Source of the DNA: Archivesica marissinica
Lineage: Eukaryota; Mollusca; Bivalvia; Venerida; Vesicomyidae
Length of the DNA: 64,000 bases
Direction: 5' to 3'
Assembly (NCBI GenBank): GCA_014843695.1
Contig: CM026395.1
Span: 46,257,270-46,321,269 of the forward strand
In this document: piece after piece, positions 1 through 10,529 of the stretch
Position numbering within the stretch: the first letter of the stretch is position 1
Layout: every line of letters begins with the position of its first letter
Program-made: the position numbers and the translations under genes
Notes under the pieces: model-generated
The model's input: the letters and a program-made list of their open reading frames with translations, nothing else
Told to the model about the DNA's origin: nothing
The model's database searches: none

Positions 1-101
1 CGACATATCGCCATGGAAACAGACTAATACGCTCGACATATCGCCAGTGTACAATGGAAACGGACTAATACGCTCGACATATCGCCATGGAAACAGAGCC
101 C
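1..101. repeat. Tandem repeat, about 33-41 bp unit, three copies
   Basis: Three units begin with CGACATATCGCCA at positions 1, 34 and 75. The first two end with ACTAATACGCT. The middle copy carries an 8-bp insertion (GTGTACAA), and the third is cut off after GGAAACAGAG. The array probably continues to the left of the window. Confidence 0.85.
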
Positions 102-584
102 TTTAAATTGTAGAATATATCATTCTAGTCATTACCTAAGTTCAACAATTCATCACAACAATTTTCTCCCACTTCCTCAATATGTAATTCAGCAAGTGGG
201 TGGATTTTAACAACCAACGCCTCGACATGCTCCACAAAATAGGTCTGACAACACGTTCTAGCAAATTAGTTACGGCCATTCCCGACAACATACATGGTAC
301 TTAATAACAACTTCCGATCATGTCCAGACTTTTGTTTGGTAAAAACATGAACTATGAAATTTCACATCAGTAGAGTGGATGGATGGATATTGACCTGAAC
401 AAATGACATATTTGTCATAACCTTTGGCGAAAACTTAGTTTACCCAATTATGTCTGTAACACCTAGTTTGACTTAAACACATGGGGCAGAGGAAGTTATC
501 ACCCCTCCTCAGTACTCTGACGGGGGTACAAAATTGCAAATGCATCACACATATCACATTGTGCCCACTTGACGATAACCAGAT
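102..584. other. No recognisable feature
   Basis: AT-rich sequence with no convincing ORF, terminal repeat or tandem structure beyond a short GGATGGATGGAT stretch near 376. Confidence 0.5.
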
Positions 585-2070
585 TTATACAACCATATAG
601 CTCAGTCGGAGAGCTTCTGTGAAAAATGCATCACAAGTTAGCGGGATCTTCTTCAGACACGGAGTTAGATGATGCGAAAATTCCTCTGATATGGGGGCAG
701 TAGTTGTGGGTTGGATTCCACTGGGACCTTGAACTGGTTCTTCATCATGTTTTTGTGTTCCTTTGTCTGGTACAGCACTACATTTGACTGACTTGACTTT
801 GCTTGATGCATATTGTTTACGCATTTGTGGTGGTTTCTTTGGTTTAGGTCCATTTGCATTCGCCATGTGTTCCTTGATTTTTTATTACACGGAATCCTCT
901 GTGACCGCCTTACCACCAACTGCCTTAAGATAAGATAAGATTTATTTTGAGTAGACACAAACAATTATGACATTTATATAATTGCTGCAGAGCTTTTGAA
1001 CCGACTATGTAAAACATTTTTATTTAAATATTCAAAGTCATATAATACTGTAAAGCAATAAGCTATTAAACATGTTCGCTACATGTACACACACATAGCA
1101 TGTTATTATGCATACACTATGCCTCAGCAACAGTATTACATCATGGGTTAAAAAATGATTTTTTAAACAAAATATGCACATTTTGTAGTAGTTCACCACC
1201 GCGTTTCTCCAAGAATGACTGTGGATCGGTTGCTGACTGTTTGTCGGCTTCATCAATACCAGGGGCAGTGATTGAGGGGAATGAACGTGACAGTGCAAGG
1301 ACCTCATCTATGACAATTTGATTGAATGGGTATATTCCACAACGCTTGAATGCTGACTGAATGTATGCAGTAGACAATGTTAAAGCATACGCTTTGCAAG
1401 CACTTTTGCAAACATCATACCTAGTTATAACCTTTCAGCCAGACTCACGAAGATGGTGATGGCAAGCGGCATTGCAAGCATTCTCCAAAGGACCATAGCA
1501 ATTCGCATCCAAAGGTTGGATGCTGATGGCAAGCAGCATTCCAAGCATTCTCCAGAGGACCACAGCAACTCACATCCAAAGCCTGGAGCAAATGTGAGCA
1601 GTGGGGCGGCAGAACAAATAACACAATGTTGCTATCTCTTGCCCATTCAATTAGGCCAAGCGAAACATGACTTGTAAGCCCATCATAAAGGACGACTACA
1701 CGAGAGTCGTCGTGTACTGGTAGACACTTGGATAAATGATTCTTCATGTAGCCATCAAAGATCTCAGTGTTTGACCCACCTGACACTGACATCGTACCAT
1801 CTGCCCCAGGTGTGGCTCCTTCTAATAGTGCTGGCATCATCCTACAACCTGGAAAGATGAAATATGGGGGTACTTGCTGGCCAATACCATGCCCACCTCC
1901 AATAACAGTGATGGTCTGCCGTTAGCGATGGATAACATCGTTGAATAAAGAAATAACAGGTTTAAATAGAATAGACTGAATAGTGCCATCATTTGGCGTA
2001 CGAATCAAGCTATCGGCGATTGTGGAATGAAAACCCTTCCGTAGTTTTCTGAAGAAAATAGCAGCATCTT
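585..2070 (-). pseudogene. Decayed pogo/Tigger-like DNA transposase
   Basis: Reading the minus strand, fragments appear in the order expected of the DDE_1 (pogo/Tigger) transposase family. A stretch around 1840-1890 gives the family-like peptide PPYFIFPG. The reading frame at 1840-1445 then shows GATPGADGT, a catalytic-type YDGLTSH near 1690 and LPPHCSHLLQALDV near 1600. A second frame at 1377-1141 carries the C-terminal motif KRCGIYPFN. A last frame at 866-585 is lysine- and proline-rich and may be tail sequence. The pieces lie in different frames with stops between them, and the N-terminal DNA-binding domain is not visible. About 70 bp near 1459-1590 is tandemly duplicated inside the catalytic region. 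These proteins cut and paste DNA at TA sites; this copy cannot be functional. Family assignment is good; exact boundaries are not known. Confidence 0.75.
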
Positions 2071-2498
2071 TATTAATTCACACTGTTAATAGTAAATACC
2101 CATTATATTCGTGTACAAATAAGCTGATGATGAAATTCACATGGTTTAAAAATGAATATGTTGCATCTGTTTCAACGTACCACAGTTTATAGCAAATGAA
2201 AGGTCAATTCAAAGTGCAACAATTGTCGCGAAAACACGTTATATGTTTTGCTTCTTGGCTGTCTTTCACAGTAAAATAAAATAAACTACATTTCAAACTT
2301 ACTCTCTTATTGCACAGCCATGCGGCTTTTCATGGGTCCACTTCCGTGTTTATTTTCAATATCGCACGCACAAACTTAATAGGAAATTGAGTATTCGGTA
2401 ACATGTCTTAACCTTAACATGTAGTATTTATTAACCAAAAAAATGCAATTGACAAAGCACCGCCTCCCAGTCATGCTCAGCATTGATATATATATATA
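2071..2498. other. Unassigned AT-rich spacer ending in a TA run
   Basis: I see no ORF or repeat here except the (TA)n run at about 2486-2500, which directly abuts the left terminal repeat of the Tc1-like element. It may include the 5' part of the decayed pogo element. Confidence 0.5.
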
Positions 2499-2500
2499 TA

Positions 2501-2524
2501 CTGAGTCAAAAAAGAAACGATACC
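2501..2524. repeat. Left TIR of Tc1-like element
   Basis: 24 bp, exact reverse complement of 10494-10517, preceded by TA at 2499-2500. Confidence 0.95.
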
Positions 2525-3484
2525 AAACTAAAAATGACGTAAAACGGATAAAACCATAGAGAAAGGTTTAATATATTTGTCACAGGTTGTACTATAGGAG
2601 TACAATCGTGTTTTACCGTGAACGGCGTAGCTTAATATATAAAACTGCTTAAACATCGCGCATGCGTTTACCGCCTTTTAAATTCGTGTATCTTCGTTCT
2701 TTGTCATATGCAACGGAATTGAATCGGGGATATTCGACAATCTACGTCGGAGACGGAAATTAGAGATGTTTCCCGGGGCAATTTGCCGTGCACGTGTTTT
2801 GTCTCGTGAACACTTGTCAGTCTGTTTGTACGGTGTCCAATCGTTTTGTTTGTTGTATTTGTATGAATGAAAGATTGTATGAACGTGGATGAGAGCTTTG
2901 CATGGATTGGGTACTAATATATTTCTTTATTCACAGTTTCCGTATATGGAAAAAGGCCTAAAACATAAGTAAATACATATAAGAGCATATAAAAACAAAG
3001 TATAAAACATTTCAATCATTTCATAAAACCAGACATATACCTGTAGAAAACCGATGTTAATATAATACAAAACTTACCACAGTGTCTGTCTGTAACTACT
3101 CAATATAAATTGGTAGACTATTGTATTATAATCTCTCTATAACATTAACATGTTCCTCGTAAGAGTTCTCCTGGGTTGTGACCAAGCACGGAGGTATAGT
3201 TGTCAATGTACATGAATATACATAATGGTTATTATCAATTACTAAAATGAATATGGATACTGTTCCATAGTGCTGTTCTCTTCAGGAATCTCTTAGAAAT
3301 CTGCAAAATAAAATATCAGAATAAATGCAAATTTTACTCTGGAAATGTACATTTGTACATGCAGTTAATCTGAAACAAATATGTTACGGTCAAATAACAC
3401 AATTGAGACTAGAAACTGAAAAAATAAAGACATCTGAAAATATCAATACATATTGAATTTGAAACTGACATTATTCTCCTCTGT
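2525..3484 (-). other. Tc1 left arm and 3' untranslated part of the gag-pol insert
   Basis: From 2525 to roughly 2900 the sequence is presumably Tc1 5' untranslated DNA. The boundary with the retroelement is not marked by a visible target duplication. On the minus strand the gag-pol stop is followed by a short purine run (CAGAGGAGAA, near 3474) resembling a polypurine tract. An AATAAA signal lies at about 2926-2931. No segment of this region was matched by eye to the 9008-9300 region, so an LTR pair is not demonstrated. Confidence 0.45.
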
Positions 3485-6400
3485 TTACACATAATATATA
3501 CCATTATGTTGCGGGAGAATATCAACATTTGCTGTTATGGGAGCAACCCACTCTCCATATCTGTTAGGGGGTCTCCTGTCTCTCTGGGGTCTCTGCCTAG
3601 GTATGAATTCCTGGGACACCGGCGACATAATCCGCATAGAATTTCTGTCTACAGTCCCGGATTCGTTACCTATTGCTGACGGTTGACGTCTCGATAAATC
3701 TGAAATATGAAAATCAGAAGAATTGTGAGGTATAGACCTAGAATAACTTGAGTCTATGAAACTAGATGTATCCCGCTGAAAATCAGAGACTAGACTGTTC
3801 CTACCAGTAGCAACATTACTGGAGTCACCCTCACAACTAGCATGTGGGATGCTAGATGGCTGCTCCGGTCTGCACCTGTTGACACGGGGCTCGGGTATCG
3901 GTCTCCTAGCTGGTACAATGTACCTCGGGACTGACTCACTGGTATCTGACCCACTTGAGGACTCTGCATCCGATTCCATGCTGACCTCCTGAATTTGATA
4001 TGGTTTAGATCTCACCAGCCTGGGTCTTGGTTTGGGCTTTGGTGTCTCTGGTTCCTGGATGATGTCATGGTATGGAATGGAATTCAAGGGTAGCAGTAAA
4101 TTTCTGTGAAGAACTTTCACCGGTCCCTTGCCATTCTCCCTCTTCACTCTGTATACTGGCAGATTTTCACTAGGGATATCTGTTACAAGGTATGGTTCCC
4201 TCTGCCATTTGTCATCCAGTTTCCCTTTGGGTGTTAAGTTCTTGACTAGAACTCTGTCGCCAACTTCTAATGTTGAGTGTCTCACTCTACTGTCGTAGTA
4301 CTTCTTGTGTCTGTTGGTCTGTCTTTCGGAATTCTCTTTGGCAACTTTGTAGGCAAAATAAAGCCGCTTCCTCAGTTTAGCTGCATAGTTCCCCTTGGTG
4401 CTACTTTTCTCAGCAGAGTCTTTCACTCCAAGGAATTCGTCTATAGCTAAACGAGGGTGCCATCCAAACAGAAGATAATGTGGCGAGTATCCGGTGGACA
4501 CGTGTCTAGCTGCATTATACACATGAACTAGCGGTTTCACGTAGTCTTTCCAGTTTGCCTTCTCATAAGGGTCTAGCGTTCCCAGCATTCCTAGAAGAGT
4601 ACCGTTAAATCGCTCCGTATATCCATTCCCCATAGGATGGTACGGGGTCGTGCGCGACTTCTCTACTCCCGCAATGTTACACAGTTCACGAATCACTTTA
4701 CTCTCGAAGTTGCGTCCTTGATCACTGTGTAACCTTGCAGGAAAAGAGTAGTGCGAAAAGAAGTTTTCAAATAAAACTCTAGCGGTAGTCTGGGCAGTTT
4801 GGTTGCGAGTAGGAATGGCTTGAGCGTAGCGTGTGAAGTGGTCTGTGATGACGAGTATATTCTCGTATCCGCCTTTGGACCTCTCCAGTGACAAGTAGTC
4901 AATACATACTAGCTCCATGGGACGAGAACTCTGTATCGGTACCAGGTGTGCTGTAGCTTTGGTTGGTGACTTCCTTCTCAAACAGTTAGGACAGTTGTGA
5001 ACCTTCCTAATGACATCTTGCTCTTGGCCTGGCCAAAAGAATCTCTGCTTCACCAGCCAAAGTGTTCTGTCTCGCCCTTGGTGACCGACATCATCATGTA
5101 GTCCTTGCATAGCCCATTCTCTGTAGCTTTCTGGCAAAACAAGCTGATAGATAGTATGGTTATCTATCTGACACTGTCTATGAAGTACTCCATCCATGAT
5201 GGTAAATGAACTCCTCTGTCGAAGATACATCTGTACTTCTTTGGATTCTGTTTTCAATTGATCCTTGGAAAGTTGAGTTCTGGTGTCAACAATGTTGTAT
5301 ATCCTGGAAATGGTTGGATCTTTCAACTGTTCCTCTTTCCAGTTGATATCACACATCTCAGTAGTCTCCATTGTCGTATCTGTGGGGTCTAACTCTAGGT
5401 TGTCACCATCTGTTATGACTAATGATTCAGCAAGAGGATGTTCATCTGTTCGTACCATTGCTTCCGTACACATGGCTTTAATAACATCTGAGAACAGGAT
5501 TTTCTCTTCTGCTTGTTCATGTGGTCTTCGGCTGAGGCCATCCGCATCACTGTTCAATCGACATGGCTTGTACTTGGCCGTGAAATTGTAGTTGCCTAGA
5601 GCAGCTAACCATCGATGCCCAGTCGCGTCTAACTTGGCTGTGGAGGATACGTATGTCAGAGGGTTGTTGTCTGTTCGCACGATAAAGGTGTTACCATAGA
5701 GATAATCATGGAACTTCTCGCTGATTGCCCACTTCATACTAAGAAACTCCAACTTGTGCGCTGGGTAGTTCTTTTCACTGGACCGTAGACCTCTGCTGGC
5801 ATAACTGATGACACGTTCTAAACCGTCTTGTTCCTGGTAAAGGACCGCACCTAGCCCTTCTGTCGAAGCGTCTACAGAAACAACAAATGGTTTAGAAAAA
5901 TCAGCATAACCAAGAACAGGTGGATTAATAAGTAATTGAACAATGGTCTCAAAAGCACTTTGCTGATCATCTCCCCAATTCCATGGAGTTTTCTTCTTCC
6001 TAGCCTTCTTGGAAGCCTTATTGGTGGGATGTCCAACAAGTAAATCATTCAGAGGCTTAGCAATCTTTGCATAATCCTTCACAAAACGTCGGTAATACCC
6101 TGTAAAACCTAAAAATGTACGTAAAGATTTTATTCCTTGTGGAACCGGCCAAGTAGTCAGAGCTGCAAGTTTCTCTGGATCTGCATGAATACCTCTGGCT
6201 GAAACTTCGTAACCTAAATAAGTAACTTTAGTGCTAACAAATTCACATTTAGAAGGTTTCAACTTTAAACCATGTCGTTCCAGACGTTCAAAACAAGCTT
6301 CCAATCTGGCGATATGTTCGTCAAAAGTCTGCGAAAATATGAGGACATCATCTAGAAAAATTAAACATTCTCTTAGATTAAGCTCTCCCATACATGTTTC

Positions 6401-6649
6401 CATCAAACGTTGGAAGGTACTCGGCGCGTTGGTCAATCCAAACGGCATCCGGTTACATTCCCAAAAACCTACTGGACCTACAGAAAATGCAGTTTTCTCC
6501 TTGTCTTGCTCTGCTAGCTCCACCTGCCAAAATCCACTTCTGAGATCTAATTTTGAGTAATATTTACTACTGACAAGAGAATCTAACATGTTGTCTACTC
6601 TTGGTAAGGTATAGGCATCTCTGATAGTGCGCTTGTTAAGTTGTCTATA
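3485..6649 (-). pseudogene. pol: Gypsy-type pol: reverse transcriptase, RNase H, integrase
   Basis: An open frame of 1054 codons follows the TGA at 6650-6652. It starts inside reverse transcriptase, just after the RFCID motif, with YRQLN as the next residues. RT motifs include KLDLRSGFWQ and the catalytic box FLDD near 6350. RNase H follows with VSVDAS and RTDNNPLTY. Integrase shows the zinc-binding HHCC module (GHQGRDRT, then CPNCLRRK) and the catalytic triad in VCIDYLSL, SDQGRNFESK and NGYTERFNG. After it come a GPY/F-like segment (DKWQREPYLV) and a long serine- and arginine-rich tail without a clear chromodomain. The frame is free of other stops, so decay is slight. The family is Ty3/gypsy (Metaviridae). 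The enzymes would copy element RNA to DNA and integrate it. Confidence 0.92.
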
Positions 6650-9007
6650 TCAATCTATACAAAAACGAATAGAATTATCTTTCTTCCTTACTAAAACAAT
6701 ATTAGAACAATATGGGGATTTACTCTCCCTAATGGCTCCACAATCTACCATTTCCTTCAAGTGTTGACGTACCTCTTCATACATTGAAGGTGGAATTCTC
6801 CTATAAGGCTGTTTAAAAGGAACATTATCAGTAAGATTAATATGATGCTGAACTAGATCTGTCTTGCCAATATCTGTAGAAGATTTGGAAAAAATATTGT
6901 CCCATTTCCCCAATACCTGCTGTACTCGTAACAATTGTTCATCAGTTAGGTTCTCTTTGTTGACCTTGATTCCCAATTCCTGTAATTTTGTAAAAGATTG
7001 TGTATCAGGTTTTGGAGAAGACACCTCTGGTTTCCATGAGTCAATTACTTTGACTTCTGAAAGTGAACAAATATTACTATTTGGTAAAATTCTAATAGGT
7101 TTGCATGTAATATTACACACTCTCACAGGTATCCTTGTAGTAGAACTTTCACTATCAAGAGAAACAATTCTTGGACAAACTGTCAGTCCTGCTAGTTGAG
7201 GTTTATCTATTTTCTCGGTAACAGCTGTTTTCACATCATTTCTTTTCCTAACAAGACATGAAATATTCGTGACTTGATTAGGATAAATTACGACTGGCAT
7301 CTTGTTAGTCGTTTTCACTGTAATAGAATTATTACATGTCATTGCATCCAAAGCAACTATATATGGATCTGAACAAGATGTTTCTGAAATAGAATCACAA
7401 TCACAATATCGCAAAACATTTGTACCAATAATACCTGGTACAGACTGACGATATTCAGTATCCGGAACAATCAAAATTGGCACAACAATACTATGTGACA
7501 AGAAAGGTATGCAAATATCAGCCTCTATATAACCGGAGTACGGTAGCTTTGCACCACTGGCACCTACAACATCTAATTTAAAATCTGACATGCTGCACAA
7601 TTCAGGTCTGGGGTCAAGCGAGTTATAAAATGACTCGGAAACTAAGGTTACCATTGACCCACTGTCAACAAGTACATTGGTCTCAATACCACAAATAATA
7701 GCTGTCCCTTCGTTTGCTTTACCAACCATTCTGTCAGCTAAAGTTCTAACACTAGATTTAGACTTGGGGCCATTATCAATACCGACTTCCCCTGTTTGCC
7801 CTACAACAGAGGAGTCTACACTTTTTGGGTCACGTTTGTTGTTGTTAGTGGTGTTAGTTTGGTTATAGTTGGACCCAAATTGTCTACCTCTATAACTCGA
7901 GCGCTGATTGTTATATTCCCGTCTACTATCATATCTCGGGTTGTCACCGCCTCGTTCTGGTCTGGGTCTGCCTCGTCCGGGATTGTAGTTATTCCTGTAA
8001 TAACTGTTACATGTACCATCAGAATTATTTTGTCTATTACTGGAATTTGATGTATCTCGTGGTCGCTCATTTATCTGTTTCTCTAGAGACTGCATCCTGT
8101 TCATAAGCTTATCCATCTTACCAGAAAGATCATTAATAAGTTTATTTTCAGATGAGGACTGCTGAGCAGCATTCACAGTTGCTGATACACTGCTCGAAGC
8201 CGCTAACTCTTGTTCGACTGAGCGTACCTCTCTCAACAACCTGTTATAATCAGAAATATTGTCATATTTACTCCTGGTCATAATCTTTAGCTTCTCGTCT
8301 CGTAAACCTGTCCAAAATTTAGAACGTAGCATATCATTTCTAGCAACATGAGTGACATGTCCACTCTCAATAGCAACTTGTAGGAGTGACTCGAGACGAC
8401 ATCCATATGTGGTGACATTTTCTGAAAGTTTCTGACATTCATTATAAAAAGATTGCATAACTGATTCAGTTGTCGCTACATCTCCAAAAAGTATATCAAG
8501 TTTGTCTAAAACATCACTGCTGGAAGCATGTTCACCAAGTGAAATCAATATATGTCTTGCAATACCACGTAAAGACCTACGAATAATCTGCAAAGTAACA
8601 TGTTCAGGTAAATTCTCTGACAATAAACACTTGGACTCAAAACGCCAAACAACAAACGACTCATCTCCTTTCATTGGTGGTTGTTCACCTGAAAAATATG
8701 GTAACTTAGGCATCTCATATCTTGGACCCTGACAGTTCGACATATTTAATACAGTATTATCAACAAATGGCTTTGGCGACATTTTGATAAAATCTGATAC
8801 CTTTCTCCGTGCACCTGTCTCTTTAGGTGTACTCGTAATGGCAGTAGGCTTTTGAAATGCCGCATACTCGTCTTTCGTCAAGACAACATAGTCTCCACTC
8901 TTCCTGAGTGCATCTAAAATAACAGATAACTGTTCATTAGTTAAAGCTGGTGCTTCCTTATCTCCGGCTTCACTAATGGTTGCTCTATCACTTCCTCCAG
9001 TAGCCAT
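6650..9007 (-). pseudogene. gag-pol: Gypsy-type gag-protease-RT start, ended by an in-frame TGA
   Basis: 785 codons from an ATG at 9005-9007. Residues about 1-320 are a capsid-type gag. The stretch LPYFSGEQPP with FVVWRFESKC resembles the PNMA-like gag of metazoan gypsy elements (family recollection). An arginine-, glycine- and asparagine-rich region (about 330-400) stands in for the usual CCHC zinc knuckles, which are absent. A retropepsin active site LVDSGS lies near residue 447. RT begins near residue 740 and runs to RFCID, where TGA (6650-6652) interrupts. The same frame continues immediately in the downstream pol, so gag, protease and pol share one frame and only this one codon separates them. 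The start was chosen as the first ATG upstream of the gag domain. Confidence 0.9.
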
Positions 9008-9172
9008 TGTATGTCTTTATCTTGGCTAAATTGTGATAAATGATAAATTACAATCTACAAACAACGAACCTACACCATTATTATTATTACGTATCAGTAC
9101 CGGGTATCTTATTGCAACGTCAGCCAACCATAAACACAGGTAAATAAACACCCGATATTCCTGGAACGCCGA
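9008..9172 (-). other. Leader between Tc1 arm and gag start
   Basis: About 165 bp upstream of the gag ATG. A 5' LTR and primer binding site would be expected here or further right, but Tc1 transposase sequence begins within 300 bp and no TG...CA-bounded repeat matching the 3' side was seen. Either the element is 5'-truncated or the LTRs are absent. Confidence 0.4.
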
Positions 9173-9307
9173 ATGTCCGATTTGCACGTGCTCCTCAACA
9201 AAGACAACTTCCTACACATGTACAAATCGGAAAACCGGTTTATTGTACTGGTATTGCATTATCATCGAGGAAAGACACCTTACATACCCATTGTTACCTC
9301 TAACAAA

Positions 9308-10260
9308 ATGCCTAGGCTAAATCGCAATCAGAGAATGCGTGACATTGGCATGATTGGCGGCGGTTTACGTCAGCGTGACGTCGCAAATCGACTCGGGGTT
9401 ACACGGATCACGATAACACGTCTACTTCGACGTTATCGAACACATGGATCGGTGGACGACCGTCCAAGATCTGGTCGACCACGTGTGACGACGCGTGAAC
9501 AGGACCGTCACATTCGGACGTCACATTTACGTGACCGGTTCCTACCTGCTACGCACACAGCTGCCGTTACTCCTGGGATGACCAACAATCGCATCAGTGC
9601 ACAGTCAGGAACCGGCTCGGTGAACGTGGCATTCGTGCCTATCGGCCATACGTTGGACCCATCCTGACACGACGTCACCGTGACGTACGGCGGGAATGGA
9701 CGACGGAACGTGCTCGCTGGACTCGGTTACAGTGGAATTCGGTGATGTTTAGCGATGAATCGCGGTTCTGTTTGCGTCGAGCGGATGGCAGAGAGCGGGT
9801 ATATCGCAGACGCGGTGAACGTTACGCCGACGCATGTGTACGTCAGGTCGATCTGTTCGGGGCGGAAGCGTTATGGCGTGGGGCGGTATCACCTTCGGCA
9901 GTCGCACTGAACTGTTAGTGGTGGACGGGAACCTAAACGCCCAGCGGTACTGTGATGAGATCCTTGCGCCAGTTGTTGTGCCGTTCTTTAACGCCAACAG
10001 AAACGTCACACTGTTCCAACAGGACAACGCCAGGTGTCATACTGCTCGGATTTCCACCACATTATTGGAGCAGAACACTATTGAAACCCTGCCGTGGCCT
10101 GCTTTGTCACCAGACTTGTCACCCATAGAACAGTTGTGGGTACGTTAGACCGCCGCGTCAGACGACGTCAGCCGGTAACGTTAAACCAACTGAGGGATGT
10201 TTTGCGTCAGGAGTAGACAAATATTGACCAGCAAGAGATTCAGACACTCTTCCGTTCGAT
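9308..10260 (+). pseudogene. Tc1-like DD34E transposase, frameshifted and internally deleted
   Basis: The N-terminal part from the ATG at 9308 reads MPRLNRNQRMRDIG, followed by a paired-type helix-turn-helix and the GRPR-type hook in RPRSGRPRVTT. The catalytic part is typical of Tc1: FSDESRF (first Asp) near 9745-9765, QQDNARCHTA (second Asp) near 10018, and SPDLSPIEQLW (Glu) near 10120. The frame changes after about 9590, again at a shortened G-run near 9859, and again near 10145, where LDRRVRRRQ continues in another frame. Part of the region between the DNA-binding and catalytic domains appears deleted. It sits next to the right TIR in the expected orientation. The enzyme would excise and reinsert the element at TA; this copy is dead. 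Confidence 0.88.
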
Positions 10261-10493
10261 GCGACGGCGGTGCATTGCAGTGAGAGACTCAAATGGTGCC
10301 CATACTTGGTATTGACGTCTGTGTGAAAACTCCATTAGATCCCTGTCCGACGAATTACGTCATCACGCAGCAGACAGTTTCGGAGGCTCATTATGCTTTA
10401 TGTGCTCCTCTTTCAAACATGTTGGACTATTATCTTATGAATTTTCAAAGAATTTTCTTAATAAATGTTGAAATTATAGACACATAAACACCA
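10261..10493 (+). other. Tc1 3' untranslated region
   Basis: Short sequence between the transposase C-terminus and the right TIR. It contains an AATAAA-like motif (about 10461) and no independent gene. Confidence 0.5.
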
Positions 10494-10517
10494 GGTATCG
10501 TTTCTTTTTTGACTCAG
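10494..10517. repeat. Right TIR of Tc1-like element
   Basis: 24 bp, exact reverse complement of 2501-2524, followed by TA at 10518-10519 and a short (AT)n run. Confidence 0.95.
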
Positions 10518-10529
10518 TATATATATCGT

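Larger units (their letters stand above)
2499..10519 (+). mobile_element. Tc1/mariner element with perfect TIRs, split by a gypsy-like gag-pol
   Basis: The left terminal inverted repeat occupies 2501-2524 (begins CTGAGTCAAAAAAGAAAC) and the right one 10494-10517. They are perfect reverse complements over 24 bp, and each is flanked outwards by TA (2499-2500 and 10518-10519), the target duplication of this superfamily. A Tc1-type transposase remnant lies at the right end. Normal Tc1 elements are 1.3-1.7 kb. The 8-kb span arises because a minus-strand gag-pol (3485-9007) sits between the left arm and the transposase. I infer a nested insertion or capture; no LTR pair or target duplication for the inner element was found by eye. 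Confidence 0.85.

Noticed and set aside
590..720. tRNA or SINE suggested by TAGCTCAGTCGGAGAGC near 598 and GGTTGGATTCC near 708
   Set aside because: The boxes are about 110 bp apart and no cloverleaf or tail is visible; probably chance or a very old fragment.
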